DNA from: CATQHP01 sp965205595
GTDB lineage: Bacteria > Acidobacteriota > Terriglobia > Bryobacterales > UBA6623
Direction: 5' to 3'
Assembly (NCBI GenBank): GCA_965205595.1
Contig: CBDBHI010000056.1
Location: 80,904-144,903 of the forward strand
Length of the DNA stretch: 64,000 nt
Part shown: positions 34,422-43,700 of the stretch, piece by piece
Layout: every line of letters starts with the position of its first letter
Position numbering within the stretch: position 1 is the stretch's first letter
Notes under the pieces: model-generated
The model's database searches: none
The model's input: the letters and a program-made list of their open reading frames with translations, nothing else
Told to the model about the DNA's origin: nothing
Position numbers and translations under genes: made by a program

Positions 34422-35973
34422 GAGTCTGTCCCACAGAAAAATCATAAAAAAGGTGGAATGTTTGAGGTAGAAGGCGAGAAACTAGAGCGATGGGGACGCG
34501 CTATCGCGACTACAATCCGGAGCAGGCGTTCTTGCTGCCGCCGTCGCCGAGCGACTGGCTGCCGGAAGAACATCTGGCGTATTTCATCGCCGACACGCTC
34601 GACTCTCTCGACCTGAGCAGCTTCCACAGGCGCTACGAAGGCGCTGGGCGGCGCAATCGCCCGTACCATCCGGCGATGATGCTCAAGGTGCTCGTCTACG
34701 CCTATGCGACAGGCGTTTTCAGCTCCCGCAAGATCGCCCGCAAGATCGATGAAGACGTCGCTTTGCGGGTGCTCGCGGCGGGCAATCGTCCTGACTTTCG
34801 GACCATCAATCGCTTTCGATGCGAGCAACTGGAGGAGTTCAAAAAGCTGTTCATCGAGATCGTGCGGCTGGCCAAACGAAGCGGATTACTGAAGCTAGGA
34901 ACGGTGGCGCTGGACGGCACGAAAGTGAAAGCAAACGCGTCGAAACACAAGGCGATGAGCTACAAGCGGATGCAAGAAGACGAGGCGCGCTTGGTGGCGG
35001 AGATCGCCGAACTGCTGGAGCGAGCTGAGCGCATCGACGCGGCCGAGGACGAGCAATACGGCGAGGCGACGGGCGACGAGATACCGGACGAACTCAAGCG
35101 GCGAGCAAGCCGCTTGGCACGGATACGCAAAGAGAAAGCGGCACTGGAAGCCGAGCAAGCGGCGGCGGACAGTGCCCGGGGCCGCAGTCCCGGCGACGAG
35201 CGGATGGCGGGCGGGGAGCGGCCGCAGGGAGGTCGCTCGAAGTTGAAGCGGAAGTTTGGCGAGCCGCCGCCGCAGGCGCAACGCAACTTCACGGACCCCG
35301 AGAGCAAGATCATGAAGACGGGCAAGGGGTTCGAGCAGTGTTACAACGCGCCAGCGGTGGTGGAAGAAGGCGAGCAGTTGATCGTGGCGACGGCGCTGGG
35401 CTCGAACGCGGCCGACAATGGCTATCTGATCGAGTTGTTGGACGAGCTGAAAGCGAACACGGGCGTCAAGCCGAAGCGAGCGTTGGCGGACGCGGGCTAC
35501 AAGGGTGAGCAGAACTTTGAAGGACTAGAAGGTCGCGGAATCCGCGGCTATGTGGCATTGGGACGCGAGAGCAGCAAGGGTGGCGAAGCGCAAGCGAAGG
35601 CGGGCGGCGAGGCGACCGCACGAATGCGCAAGCGCTTGAAAGAGCAGCGAGGCCGCAAGCGATAGCGGCGCAGGAAAGCGCTGCTAGAACCGGCCTTTGG
35701 ATGGCTCAAGAGAGTGCTGGGATTTCGAGAATTTTCGATGCGGGGGCTGGAGAAAGCGCAAGGCGAATGGAACTTAGTAACGGCGGCGCTCAACTTGCGG
35801 CGCATGTCGCGGATGACTCCGCTGCCACAAGGCACCTGACGCGACGGTAAGCACCCAAGCGGAAGCCGAACCAAGCCTTTTAGCCGCCGGCCGATCGCGT
35901 AGAGCAAAAAAGGCCAAAAAACCAATCGGCCCCGCCCACGGCCCCATCGTCTCTTTTTCTGTGGGACAGACTC
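34422..35973 (+). mobile_element. IS1182-family insertion sequence
   Basis: A 1,552-bp element with 19-bp-plus terminal inverted repeats (GAGTCTGTCCCACAGAAAAA and its complement). It is flanked by CTAG duplications at 34418-34421 and 35974-35977. It carries one transposase gene interrupted by a TAG. Removal of the element and one CTAG joins the MITE end to GTGCCCGGCG just before the RT start, showing it inserted after the MITE. Confidence 0.88.
34490..35839 (+). pseudogene. IS1182 transposase interrupted by one TAG
   Basis: The frame starts MGTRYRDYNPEQAFLLPPSP with the IS1182 N-terminus (DWLPEEHLAYFIADTLDSLD). It carries DDE acids in VALDGTKVKANAS and KRALADAGYKGE. After RGRKR comes a TAG at 35663-35665. 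The same frame continues RRRKALLEPAFGWLKRVLGF and FSMRGLEKAQGEWNLV, the normal C-terminus with the catalytic Glu (LEPAFGW), to TGA at 35837-35839. Family members have Tyr at the TAG site (RKRYxRRKA), so a single Tyr-to-stop change killed it. Everything else is intact, which suggests recent inactivation. Confidence 0.85.
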
Positions 35974-35986
35974 CTAGTGCCCGGCG

Positions 35987-37324
35987 ATGCCGGAGAAATT
36001 CTCTCGTTTGAGACAGAAGCTGGGCCAAAAGGCCAAGCAGCAGCCGGAGTTTCGGTTCTACGCTTTGTACGACCGGATCTATCGGCGCGATGTGTTGGAA
36101 GCGGCATGGCGACGGCTGCGCGCGAAAGCGGGCGGTCCCGGGCTCGGCTCCGTAACGATCGACGAGTAACGATCACAGCGATCGAAGCGCAAGAGGGCGG
36201 CGCGCGGCGCTTGGTGGATGAACTCCACGTATCGCATCTGCAGATACGAACTGCGTACCAAGAGCTATCGACCGCAAGCGGTACGCCGTGTCTGGATACC
36301 GCAAGCGAACGGGAAGAAGCGCCCGCTGGGCATTCCGACCGTGAGGGACCGGGTGGTGCAAATGGCCGCATTGTTGATCCTGGAGCCGATCTTTGAAGCC
36401 GACTTTGAAGATTGTTCGTACGGATTTCGGCCGGGCCGCTCGGCGCAGCAAGCGCTGGAGGAGATTCGTGGACATATTCAAGCTGGATATCAAGCGGTAT
36501 ATGACGCGGATTTAGAAGGCTATTTTGACTCGATACCTCACGAGAAACTACTGGCGTGCGTGCGGCACCGGATCGCGGATCGCAGTGTCGTGAAGCGGAT
36601 ACGGCTGTGGCTGGAAGCGCCGGTGGTGGAAGAGGGCGAGCACGGAGAAGGGAAGGACCGAGGAGAACGCAGCAGGAAGGGAACGCCGCAGGGTGGAGTG
36701 CTTTCTCCGTTGTTGGCGAACCTGTACTTGCACGGGTTCGACAAGGTGTTTCTCAGACACCGGGCGAGTCCGGCGCGAGGAGGGAGCGCGAAACGGGTGC
36801 GATACGCCGCCGACTTCGTTGTGATGATGAGGGGGCGGGACGTAGCGCTGGAAGCGTTGATTGAGGAGAAGTTGGAAGTCTGGATGGGGCTGAAGCTGAA
36901 CCGGGAGAAGACCCGCGTGGTGGAACTGAGGGAAGAGGGAGCGAGCCTTGAGTTTTTGGGCTACCTGTTTCGATGGGACCGCGACCGGCACGGCCGAGCG
37001 TGGAAGTATCTGAACGTGAGTCCGTCGAAGAAGTCGATCGCGCGGGAGAGGGAACGGCTGCGGGAGATGATCTCAGGGTCGCAATCGCACACGCCGTTGC
37101 CGCAACTGATCGAGCGACTGAATCGACAGATGAGAGGTTGGGCGAACTACTTTTCGAAGGGCTATCCGCGGGGCGCCTACTGAGAGCTGGATTGGTACCT
37201 GCGGTGGCGTTTCATGCGACATCTGCGACGGCGGGGACAGCGCCGGTTTCGACCGCCGAAGGACGAGCCTTGGTACTACTTTTTCCAACGCCAGGGGCTG
37301 CTGGAGCTGAACCGCTCGCACTAG
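35987..37324 (+). pseudogene. Group II intron reverse transcriptase/maturase, multiply broken
   Basis: The N-terminal RT-0 region (SRLRQKLGQKAKQQPEFRFY, DRIYRRDVLEAAW) is in frame from ATG 35987 to a stop at ~36167. A short stretch near 36170-36225 (AIEAQEGGARRLVDEL) continues in another frame, and from ~36230 the first frame resumes (VWIPQANGKKRPLGIPTVRD, YGFRPGRSAQQAL, DADLEGYFDSIPHEKL, GTPQGGVLSPLLANLYL). The catalytic box, normally YADD, reads RYAADFVV. An in-frame TGA at 37181-37183 interrupts the maturase C-terminus, which continues ELDWYLRWRFMRHLRRRG to the TAG at 37322. There are therefore at least three independent lesions. No endonuclease domain is visible. Confidence 0.88.
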
Positions 37325-38353
37325 AGCATTTTCATAAAATTCATAGTCCGTAGCCGCAGTGGCGGAAGCAGGCTTGCATGTTTTGCGGGGTGACGTTGGC
37401 AAGGGCTTCGACTAGACTGTCTTCGAGCTTGGGAAGCGTGCGCGCTTGGGCGGCTCGCAAGCTTTGCTTGACCTGCGCCCAGCACTGTTCAATCGGGTTG
37501 AAGTCAGGCGAATAGGGCGGTAGATAGAGCAACTCGGCGCCGTGCGCCTCGATCGCCGCGCGCACCCCGGCGACCTTGTGCGCCGCTAGATTGTCCATCA
37601 CCACGACGTCACCGGGTTGGAGTTGCGGACCCAGCACCTGCTCGAGATAGGCGAGGAAAATTTCACCGTCCGTCGCCGCTTCGATCGTCATTGCCGCGAC
37701 CCATCCGGAACGGCGAATCGCCCCCAACACACGCAGCGTTTGCCACTGTCCGGCGGGCACTCCCGCGCGCAGCCGACGACCTCCCCAGGCGCGTCCCTAG
37801 CGTCGGGTCATTTCCGTCGCGACGCCGCTTTCGTCCATGAATGTCAGCTTTTCCGGATCGATCCGGCTGACTTGCTCGCGCCATGAGGAACGCCGCTCTT
37901 GGTTGGCTTCGCTGTCTTGTTCGGCGGCGTAGAGCGACTTTTTTTTAAACGCAGCCCCATCTCGCGCAACAGATTCCACAGCCGTCCGATGCTCGCCTTG
38001 AGCTTCAACTCGGACTGTAGCCGCGCTTGCAACTCGTGCAAGGTGAGGTCGGACTGCTTGTCAATCCACTCGCTCAGCCGGTGGCGGACGTCCGCCGTGA
38101 ACTTGCTGCTCCGCCCACGTGGTCCCGACGGCGGACGCTTCCAACTGCCCGTGCGACTGCATGCCGCCGACACCTTCCTCGCCCAACTCTCGCTGACGTG
38201 GAATCGCTTCGCCAGTTCCGCTAGGCTTCCATCTCGCTGTTGATGCGCCTCGATCAATTTGCGGCGAAAGTCATCTGAATATGCTTTCGCCATGACTCGT
38301 TTGACAAAGCGAAGAATCTACAAGAGCTGTATATACTTTAACTGAAAATGCTC
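37324..38353 (-). mobile_element. IS630-family insertion sequence A
   Basis: A 1,030-bp element with inverted repeats GAGCATTTTCA / TGAAAATGCTC. It is bordered by the TA duplications expected of Tc1/mariner-like IS630 elements (37322-37323 and 38354-38355). It landed in the TAG stop codon of the intron RT, which it regenerates. It carries one broken transposase gene. Confidence 0.88.
37341..38293 (-). pseudogene. IS630 transposase A: frameshift plus TAG
   Basis: The N-terminal part (MAKAYSDDFRRKLIEAHQQR, SLAELAKRFHVSESWARKV; helix-turn-helix) runs from 38293. At a run of eight A (minus strand, near 37940) the frame changes and continues as KKKSLYAAEQDSEANQERRS and KLTFMDESGVATEMTRR. A TAG at 37799-37797 replaces the Tyr of the usual MTRRYGRA. 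The same frame then gives GQWQTLRVLGAIRRSGWVAA, VVVMDNLAAHK and YSPDFNPIEQCWAQVK, completing the DDE triad. Two lesions in an otherwise full-length gene indicate fairly recent death. Confidence 0.85.
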
Positions 38354-38368
38354 TAGAAATGCGTTCTA

Positions 38369-39564
38369 GCTCGTTGACCGCCTGAATATTTTACAAACAA
38401 ACATGTTTGGATCGGAATGTTTTCGGCATACTTAAGGCATGCCTCGTCCGGCCCTGAGCGTGAAGGTTTCCAAGAGCGATCAAGCGGCGCTGAAGAAGAT
38501 TCTCGCCGCTGGAGTCGAACAGGTCCGCGTGACGCTGCGGGCGGTTGCGTTGCAAAGGCTCGGGGAGGGGATGAGCGCGCCGCGGATTGCCGCCGTGCTG
38601 CCGCTGATGCGGCAGTCGGTTCGCAATCTCGCCCGGCGCTATCAGCAAGGCGGCCTCGAACGTGCGCTCCACGACAAACAGCGCCCCGGCGCGGCCAGTT
38701 TGCTCTCGGCTAAGCAGCGCCAGCGCATCATCGCGATGGTCTGCAGCGACCCGCCGCCCGGACGCGCCCGCTGGACGCTGCGGCTCGTCGCCGCGGAAGC
38801 CGTCAAGCGACGGCTGGTCCCGCGAGCGGGTCGAGAAACCATTCGCGTCTTGCTGCTCAGCCACGACCTCAAGCCGTGGCGCGAAAAAAATGTGGTGCGT
38901 GGCGGAGCTCAATGACGACTACATCGTGCGCATGGAAGACGTGCTCGAAACCTACGAACGGCCCTCCAATCCGACCCAGCCGGTGGTTTGTTTGGACGAG
39001 AAGGCGGTGACGCCGCACGCCGACGTTCGTCCTCCGACGCCCGCCGCGCCGGGACGCGAGGCTCGTTTCGACAGCGAGTATCAGCGCCGCGGAACGGCTA
39101 ATGTGTTCTGTGCCGTGGAGCCCAAGGCGGGCCGCCATGTTACGTTCGTGACGCCGAACCGCTGCGAGGCGGAGTTTGCCAAGGCGCTGTTTGAGCTGGC
39201 GCTGTCCTACCCCGAAGCGGAGACGATCCACTTGATCATGGACAATCTCTCGACGCACACGCTCACGTCGCTGACAAATCTTTGCGGCGACGAGCGCGGC
39301 GGGCAGATTTGGGAGAGTTTCACTGCGCACTACACCCCGAAGCATGGCAGCTGGTTGAATCAGGCGGAGATCGAGATCGGACTGTTCGGCAGGCAATGCT
39401 TGGGCAAGCGACGCATCCCGGACCTGACAAAACTGCGCAGCAAGGCGGCGGCCTGGAACCGCCGGGTCAACCGTGACCAGGTGAAGATCGACTGGCGCTT
39501 CGACCGCAAAACCGCACGCCGAAAGTTCGACTACGAAAGACCAAACATTAGGCGGTCAAAGAAC
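38369..39564 (+). mobile_element. IS630-family insertion sequence B
   Basis: A 1,196-bp element. The inverted ends share TTGACCGCCT(G/A)AT (left from 38369, right to 39564 in reverse complement) and are flanked by TA at 38367-38368 and 39565-39566. It is a different IS630 subgroup from element A, only 15 bases away. Its right end abuts the truncated CHAT-domain frame. Confidence 0.8.
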
Positions 39565-39567
39565 TAG
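38439..39567 (+). pseudogene. IS630 transposase B, split at a poly-A tract
   Basis: The first part, 38439-38912, is an HTH region (ALQRLGEGMSAPRIAAVLPL) ending KPWREKNVV. The second part, in another frame from ~38890, reads MWCVAELNDDYIVRMEDVLE, VVCLDEKAVTPHAD, IMDNLSTHTL and SWLNQAEIEIGLF (the DDE acids), ending at the TAG 39565-39567. The join is at seven A (38884-38890). Relatives read WREKMWCV, which needs six A. One extra A therefore separates the halves, by mutation, slippage or a sequencing error. Confidence 0.8.
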
Positions 39568-41925
39568 AGACCGAAGACGGCGATAATGACGTTGTCACTG
39601 CGGACGATATTTTCACCGCGATCCGCGAGTCGAACTACGCCGCTCCGCTGGTTATCTTGGCGGCCTGCCACTCAGGTTTAGCCGGTGGCGGCAACACCGA
39701 GGTCGCCGGCTTTGCCCAACAGTTGTTGCGGAAGGGCGTACCGCAGGTGCTGGCGATGCAGTCGAAGGTGTCAGACCGTTATGCCACTGCTTTGGCCGGC
39801 GCGTTCTATCACGAATTGGCCAGCAATACCAACTCGGCTTCGTTGGCGCTCGCGCGGGCGCGGGTCGAATTGGAACGTGAGCGGCGCGCGGCGGCCGGCC
39901 GGGGCGAGAGCACTCCGCCTCCGGAGTTCGCAACGCCATCGCTGTTTCGGGCGGGTGTTGAGCAGCCATTGGTTGACTTGGTGTCAGTGCCCGTCGCGCC
40001 GCTAGAGTTCGAGGGGACCCTTCGCAGCGGCGCGGTCCCGATGCTGCCCGTGGGTGATCTGATCGGTCGGCGCAAGGAACTTCGCGAGCTAATGTGGGTG
40101 CTGCGTGGCGACCGCAAACGTGGCCTTGGCCGCAAGGCCGGCGCTCAGCTCATCGGCATGGTCGGTGTCGGCAAGAGCTCTCTCGCGGGGCGCGCCATGC
40201 AACGGCTGAGGGATGACGGCTGGACAGTATTTGCCCACAGCGGCCGTTGGAAACTCGGCTCATTGGCCGAAAACATCGGTAAGGCCGTGAAGAGTCAGGA
40301 GCTTATTGCGGCGAGTAACGACAACGACCGAATCGAGTTGATCGGGCAGTTGCTTGCGAATCAGCGATTCTTGCTGGTGTTAGACAACTTCGAGGACAAC
40401 CTAACCGCGGACGGCGGTGCGTTTCTCGACGGCTTCAGCGCCGGAGTGTTGCGTACGCTTTGTGAGCGAGCGTCGATTGGAAAACTTCTCATCACCACCC
40501 GCTATCCATTGCCTGCCATGGCAGCGTGGCTGGCAACGTTTCACATAGGCGCGCTTTCGCATGCGCAATATCGCAAGCTGATATTACGGCTCGAATCATT
40601 GCGCTCGCAGGACCACGAGTCGCTCAAACTGATCCACCGCACGATCGGCGGCCACCCGCGCATGTTGGAGTACCTCGACGCCATTTTGCGCGGCGGTGAG
40701 GCGCGGATTCCTGTTGTCGGTGAGAAGCTTCTCGAGAGCGCGGATCGGATCGGAATCGACTTGGAGGATCAGCCGAAGGACCTCGAGGACGCGATCAAAC
40801 GGGCGGTAGACGTCGGCGTCGAGGATATTCTGCTCGATCAGTTGCTGGTGATTGCCGGGGCGGACGATCGGGCGGTATTGCATCAAGCCGCGGTATTCCC
40901 GGTGGCGGTACCGCCGGAGGGTATCGCGTTCTGTCTCAGCGGGGCTGAGGCGCCGAGCACAGATCAGGTGAGCGATGCGCGTGCGGCATTGCGGCGGCTA
41001 ACCAAGCTTTCTTTGGTCACACCGATTGACGGCGAGTACTGGGTACATCGCTGGACCGCCGAAGCGCGGGCAAGCGAGACCCGGCTGGATTCGGCTGAGT
41101 TGCGTGAGTGCAATCGGCTTGCGGGGGAATACTTTGACTGGCGTGTGGAAACCGAAGAACGTCGGCTCGACTGGGGCCTGGAAGCCGCACGGCTGTTTTT
41201 GAAGGCAATGGCCTACGATCGAGCTGCCGCTGTGGCAATGTCTGCCCAGGCGACCCTGCGTGACTATGGGCGGTCACTAGATAATTTGGCGTTCTGTCAG
41301 GAGATATGTCAGACGCTTCCAGAAGAGCATGATCGTTATTACAGTTTTCTTGGCGAGCAGATAGACGCATATATCAGGTTAGGCGCTGGGGACGAGGCGT
41401 TGACGGTAACGAAACAACTCATCCGGACTCTCGAAGCCCGCACTCAGGCGGAGCCGGGCCGAGCGGACTATCAGCGCAACCTCTCCGTCACCTACGTAAA
41501 GATGGGCGATCTGCTCAAGGCTCTGGGGCAGGGCGACGAGGCCCGCCGCAACTATGAACTCGCGGTCGACATTCGAGAACGGCTGGCGGAGGCCGAGCCG
41601 GGCCGTCTACCAGCGCGACCTCTCCGTCTCGTACAACAAGATGGGCGATCTGCTCCAGGCTGTGGGGCTGGGCGACGAGGCCTGCCGCAACTTCCAACTC
41701 GGGCTCGACATTCGAGAACGGCTGGCGGAGGCCGAGCCGGGCCGGGTTGAGACGCAGGTAGATTTGGTGGTTTCGTTGGTTCGGATGGGCGGGCTAGAGG
41801 ATTTGCAACGAGCGTTGGGGATTGCGGAGCGGCTTGAGGCGGAGGGTAAGCTGACGGCGACGCAGGCGGGTTGGCCGGAGGGCCTGCGGGCGATGATTGC
41901 GGAGTTGGAGGGCGCTGAGGGCTAA
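39567..41925 (+). pseudogene. CHAT-STAND ATPase-TPR protein, N-terminus lost, frameshifted near the end
   Basis: From the IS630 junction the frame reads ETEDGDNDVVTADDIFTAIR, then APLVILAACHSGLAGGG. The last part is the C-terminal half of a CHAT (caspase-like) domain with the catalytic Cys in AACHSG; the catalytic His half is gone. Next comes a STAND/NACHT-like ATPase: the DLIGRRKELRELM lid, Walker A GMVGVGKSS (about 40154-40180), FLLVLDNFEDN Walker B and LLITTRYPLP sensor. TPR units follow (YQRNLSVTYVKMGDLLKALG). A five-base deletion near 41610 shifts the frame, and the last TPR unit continues in the 41554-41925 frame. Such proteins act as proteolytic sensors in bacterial immunity and cell death. 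This copy is dead. Confidence 0.8.
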
Positions 41926-42106
41926 CCCGGTCTTGACCAGCGGGCGGGAATACGGATGGAAAAGCTACCATTTTCCAGGCGACGGTCATTCGTCCCTATT
42001 TCGAACGACTCAGCTTGAGGGTTTATAGCATTTTCAGTGACGACGTAGACCGTTCTTGAACGAAAAGCGATGAAGCCGGCAATTTCTTGAGACTAGATTC
42101 CACTGT

Positions 42107-42270
42107 CCGAAATCAGAGGCGCGACTGTAAAGGAGGGCGGTGGCGAAGGGTGAACTGGGAAAGTTGAGTCGCGTCCTGCTGAGGAATTGTCAGCAGGACC
42201 CAACTCAGCGTATTCCAGAAAGCTGCTTCGCCACCGCCCTCCTTTACAGTCGCGCCTCTGATTTTCGCGG
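42107..42270. repeat. Palindromic element P1, copy B (164 bp)
   Basis: The outer arms CCGAAATCAGAGGCGCGACT... and their complement (ending at 42270) are self-complementary but unrelated to those of copy A at 13590. The inner blocks GGTGGCGAAGG, TCCTGCTGAGG, CAGCAGGACC and CTTCGCCACC are shared. It lies downstream of the CHAT remnant in an otherwise empty 580-base stretch (41926-42512). Confidence 0.8.
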
Positions 42271-42328
42271 GCTTGGTAGTGGGGCAGGCAGTCTATGGCA
42301 TTCGTGAATATGCTCTAGCTTGGTATGG

Positions 42329-42391
42329 GACAGGCAACGCGAGGGTTCGTCAAGGTGGAGAGGTTACGAGATCGCATGTGCCAGTCCCCGC
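42329..42391. repeat. Dispersed repeat R3, copy A
   Basis: ACAGGCAACGCGAGGGTTCG... through CATGTGCCAGTCCCCG matches 44811-44872 in the same orientation at roughly 80-85 per cent by eye. It is non-coding. Both copies precede a minus-strand secreted-protein gene end (42513 and 44901). Confidence 0.7.
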
Positions 42392-42512
42392 CCGGAAAGT
42401 TTTGTTCCCACTTCGTAGAGAGGACCGCACCGCGAGGCGGCGCGGCTCGGTACTCCGAAGGGATTCGTCCAACAGGTAGCTTGGCTGACGGCTCGTAAAG
42501 TCAAGTTTCGGG

Positions 42513-43109
42513 TTAGTCTGTTGCTGCCTTCATCAGGATTGATAGCAGTTCTTTGCCGCCGAAGGCGGTTTTCGAGACTGTTAGGCCGCGTAGCTTGAAG
42601 CCTTGCATGCCGGCCTGGTTTAGCTCACGGTCCATTGATTTCGTTCGTTTTGTCGCTAGCAGTTGGTAGAGGTAGCGTTGCGGCGAGCCGTCGGCCGGGC
42701 GTTCGAGTACCGCTAGGACTTCGTCGCCCCCGAAGGCGGTCTTCGAGACGGATTGGCCGACGTAGGCGTAGCCTTGTTCACCGGCCGCCGTTAACTCTTT
42801 TTGCATGGTTGATGTCTTCGACGTCGCCAACAACTTGTATTCGAACAATTCGGGCTGCCCAGAGTGGGCGGGACGCATTAGCACCGTGACGACTTCGCTG
42901 CCGCCGAGAGTTTCGCCTCCCATCATTGCTGAGAATCGATAGCCTTGAGCCGCGGCTTCGTCCAACTCTCGTTGCATCGTTGAGGTTTTGTTTGTGGCCA
43001 GTAGGCGGTATTCGATCGCGCCTTCCGCGCCGGTAGAATCTACCGCTGCCAGGGGAGGGGGGCACAACAGGGAACCTGCTAGGAGTGCGAACGCGAATAG
43101 ACGGAACAT
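42513..43109 (-). CDS. Secreted protein with three tandem ~55-residue repeats
   Basis: Start at 43109, with AAGGAGAGG about 6 bases upstream. The 198-residue product has a signal peptide (cleavage after PPPLAA). The mature part is three copies of one module: Y-x-LLAT-(N/S/K)-KT-x-(T/S)M-x-x-EL-x-x-A-x-x-QG-(Y/F), then a strand ending in ...GG-x-E-(V/L)-L-x-(V/I)-L. The first repeat has METLGGSEVV where the second and third have SKTAFGGDEVL and SKTAFGGKELL. The module resembles small DUF4177-like beta-alpha-beta domains. No catalytic motif is seen. Its function is unknown, and it may be a binding protein. Confidence 0.75.
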   Translation of the reverse strand: MFRLFAFALLAGSLLCPPPLAAVDSTGAEGAIEYRLLATNKTSTMQRELDEAAAQGYRFSAMMGGETLGGSEVVTVLMRPAHSGQPELFEYKLLATSKTSTMQKELTAAGEQGYAYVGQSVSKTAFGGDEVLAVLERPADGSPQRYLYQLLATKRTKSMDRELNQAGMQGFKLRGLTVSKTAFGGKELLSILMKAATD

Positions 43110-43700
43110 TAGAGCCTCTCCTTTTGAATGACGATGAATGGATGGCGACATCTGCTGACAGTGACGCGGCCGCGTTCGTGACGGTTTCGGCCGATGCGAA
43201 GTTTGAGAATGCTGGGTGGGGAACATCTATGATAGGTATTTGTCAAGGAAAAAATGGCGGCAGGCATTTTCGGGTGACCACAAGCTGGGTTCGCCCGCTT
43301 ATTAGGTAGGTTTTTTTCGCGGCGGGGCGGGTTCTGTCCACTGCGCGTCCGTAGGACGCGGCGCAGCGAACGGTTGACAGGTTCCGCGGCGGCGCGTACG
43401 TCGACTGTACGCGGGCGAACACGGCGCTCTCCCGCGGGGGAGTTTCTGCTTGTCAGTCCACGACGACTACCTTGCCGAATCGCGTCATTTGGCGCCGTTC
43501 GAAAAACGCGGCCAGACATCCATTTGCCACCTCGGGCGCCCGCAAGTGTGATCGCGGGCGCCGTCGCGGAAGATTCAGTTGAGGCCCAAAAACTAGATCC
43601 CGCCAGCCCCGAAACAGGCAGCATGGCGTCTACTCACCCGTGGGCTTTCACGCAGTCCCCTTCGTGCGGGGCCCGGCGGGAAATCGTCGTTTCCAACTCG
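43110..43700. other. Intergenic region with GC-rich hairpins
   Basis: No gene is supported in this ~590-base stretch. Short perfect hairpins occur, such as GCGTCC-GTA-GGACGC near 43346 and CGCGTACGT..ACGTACGCG-like arms near 43393-43415. The right end borders the IS110 element, whose boundaries cannot be seen because IS110 lacks terminal inverted repeats. Confidence 0.45.

Noticed and set aside
37181..37183. TGA in the intron RT as selenocysteine or stop recoding
   Set aside because: The gene has frameshifts and a dead YAAD box as well, and no hairpin follows at the needed distance.
35663..37799. TAG reassigned to tyrosine in this genome
   Set aside because: Several intact genes end normally in TAG (for example the TPR lipoprotein at 1711-1713), and only decaying transposases carry the internal TAGs.
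39567..41925. A functional CHAT-STAND anti-phage system
   Set aside because: The catalytic His half of CHAT is missing and the TPR end is frameshifted, so this copy cannot work.
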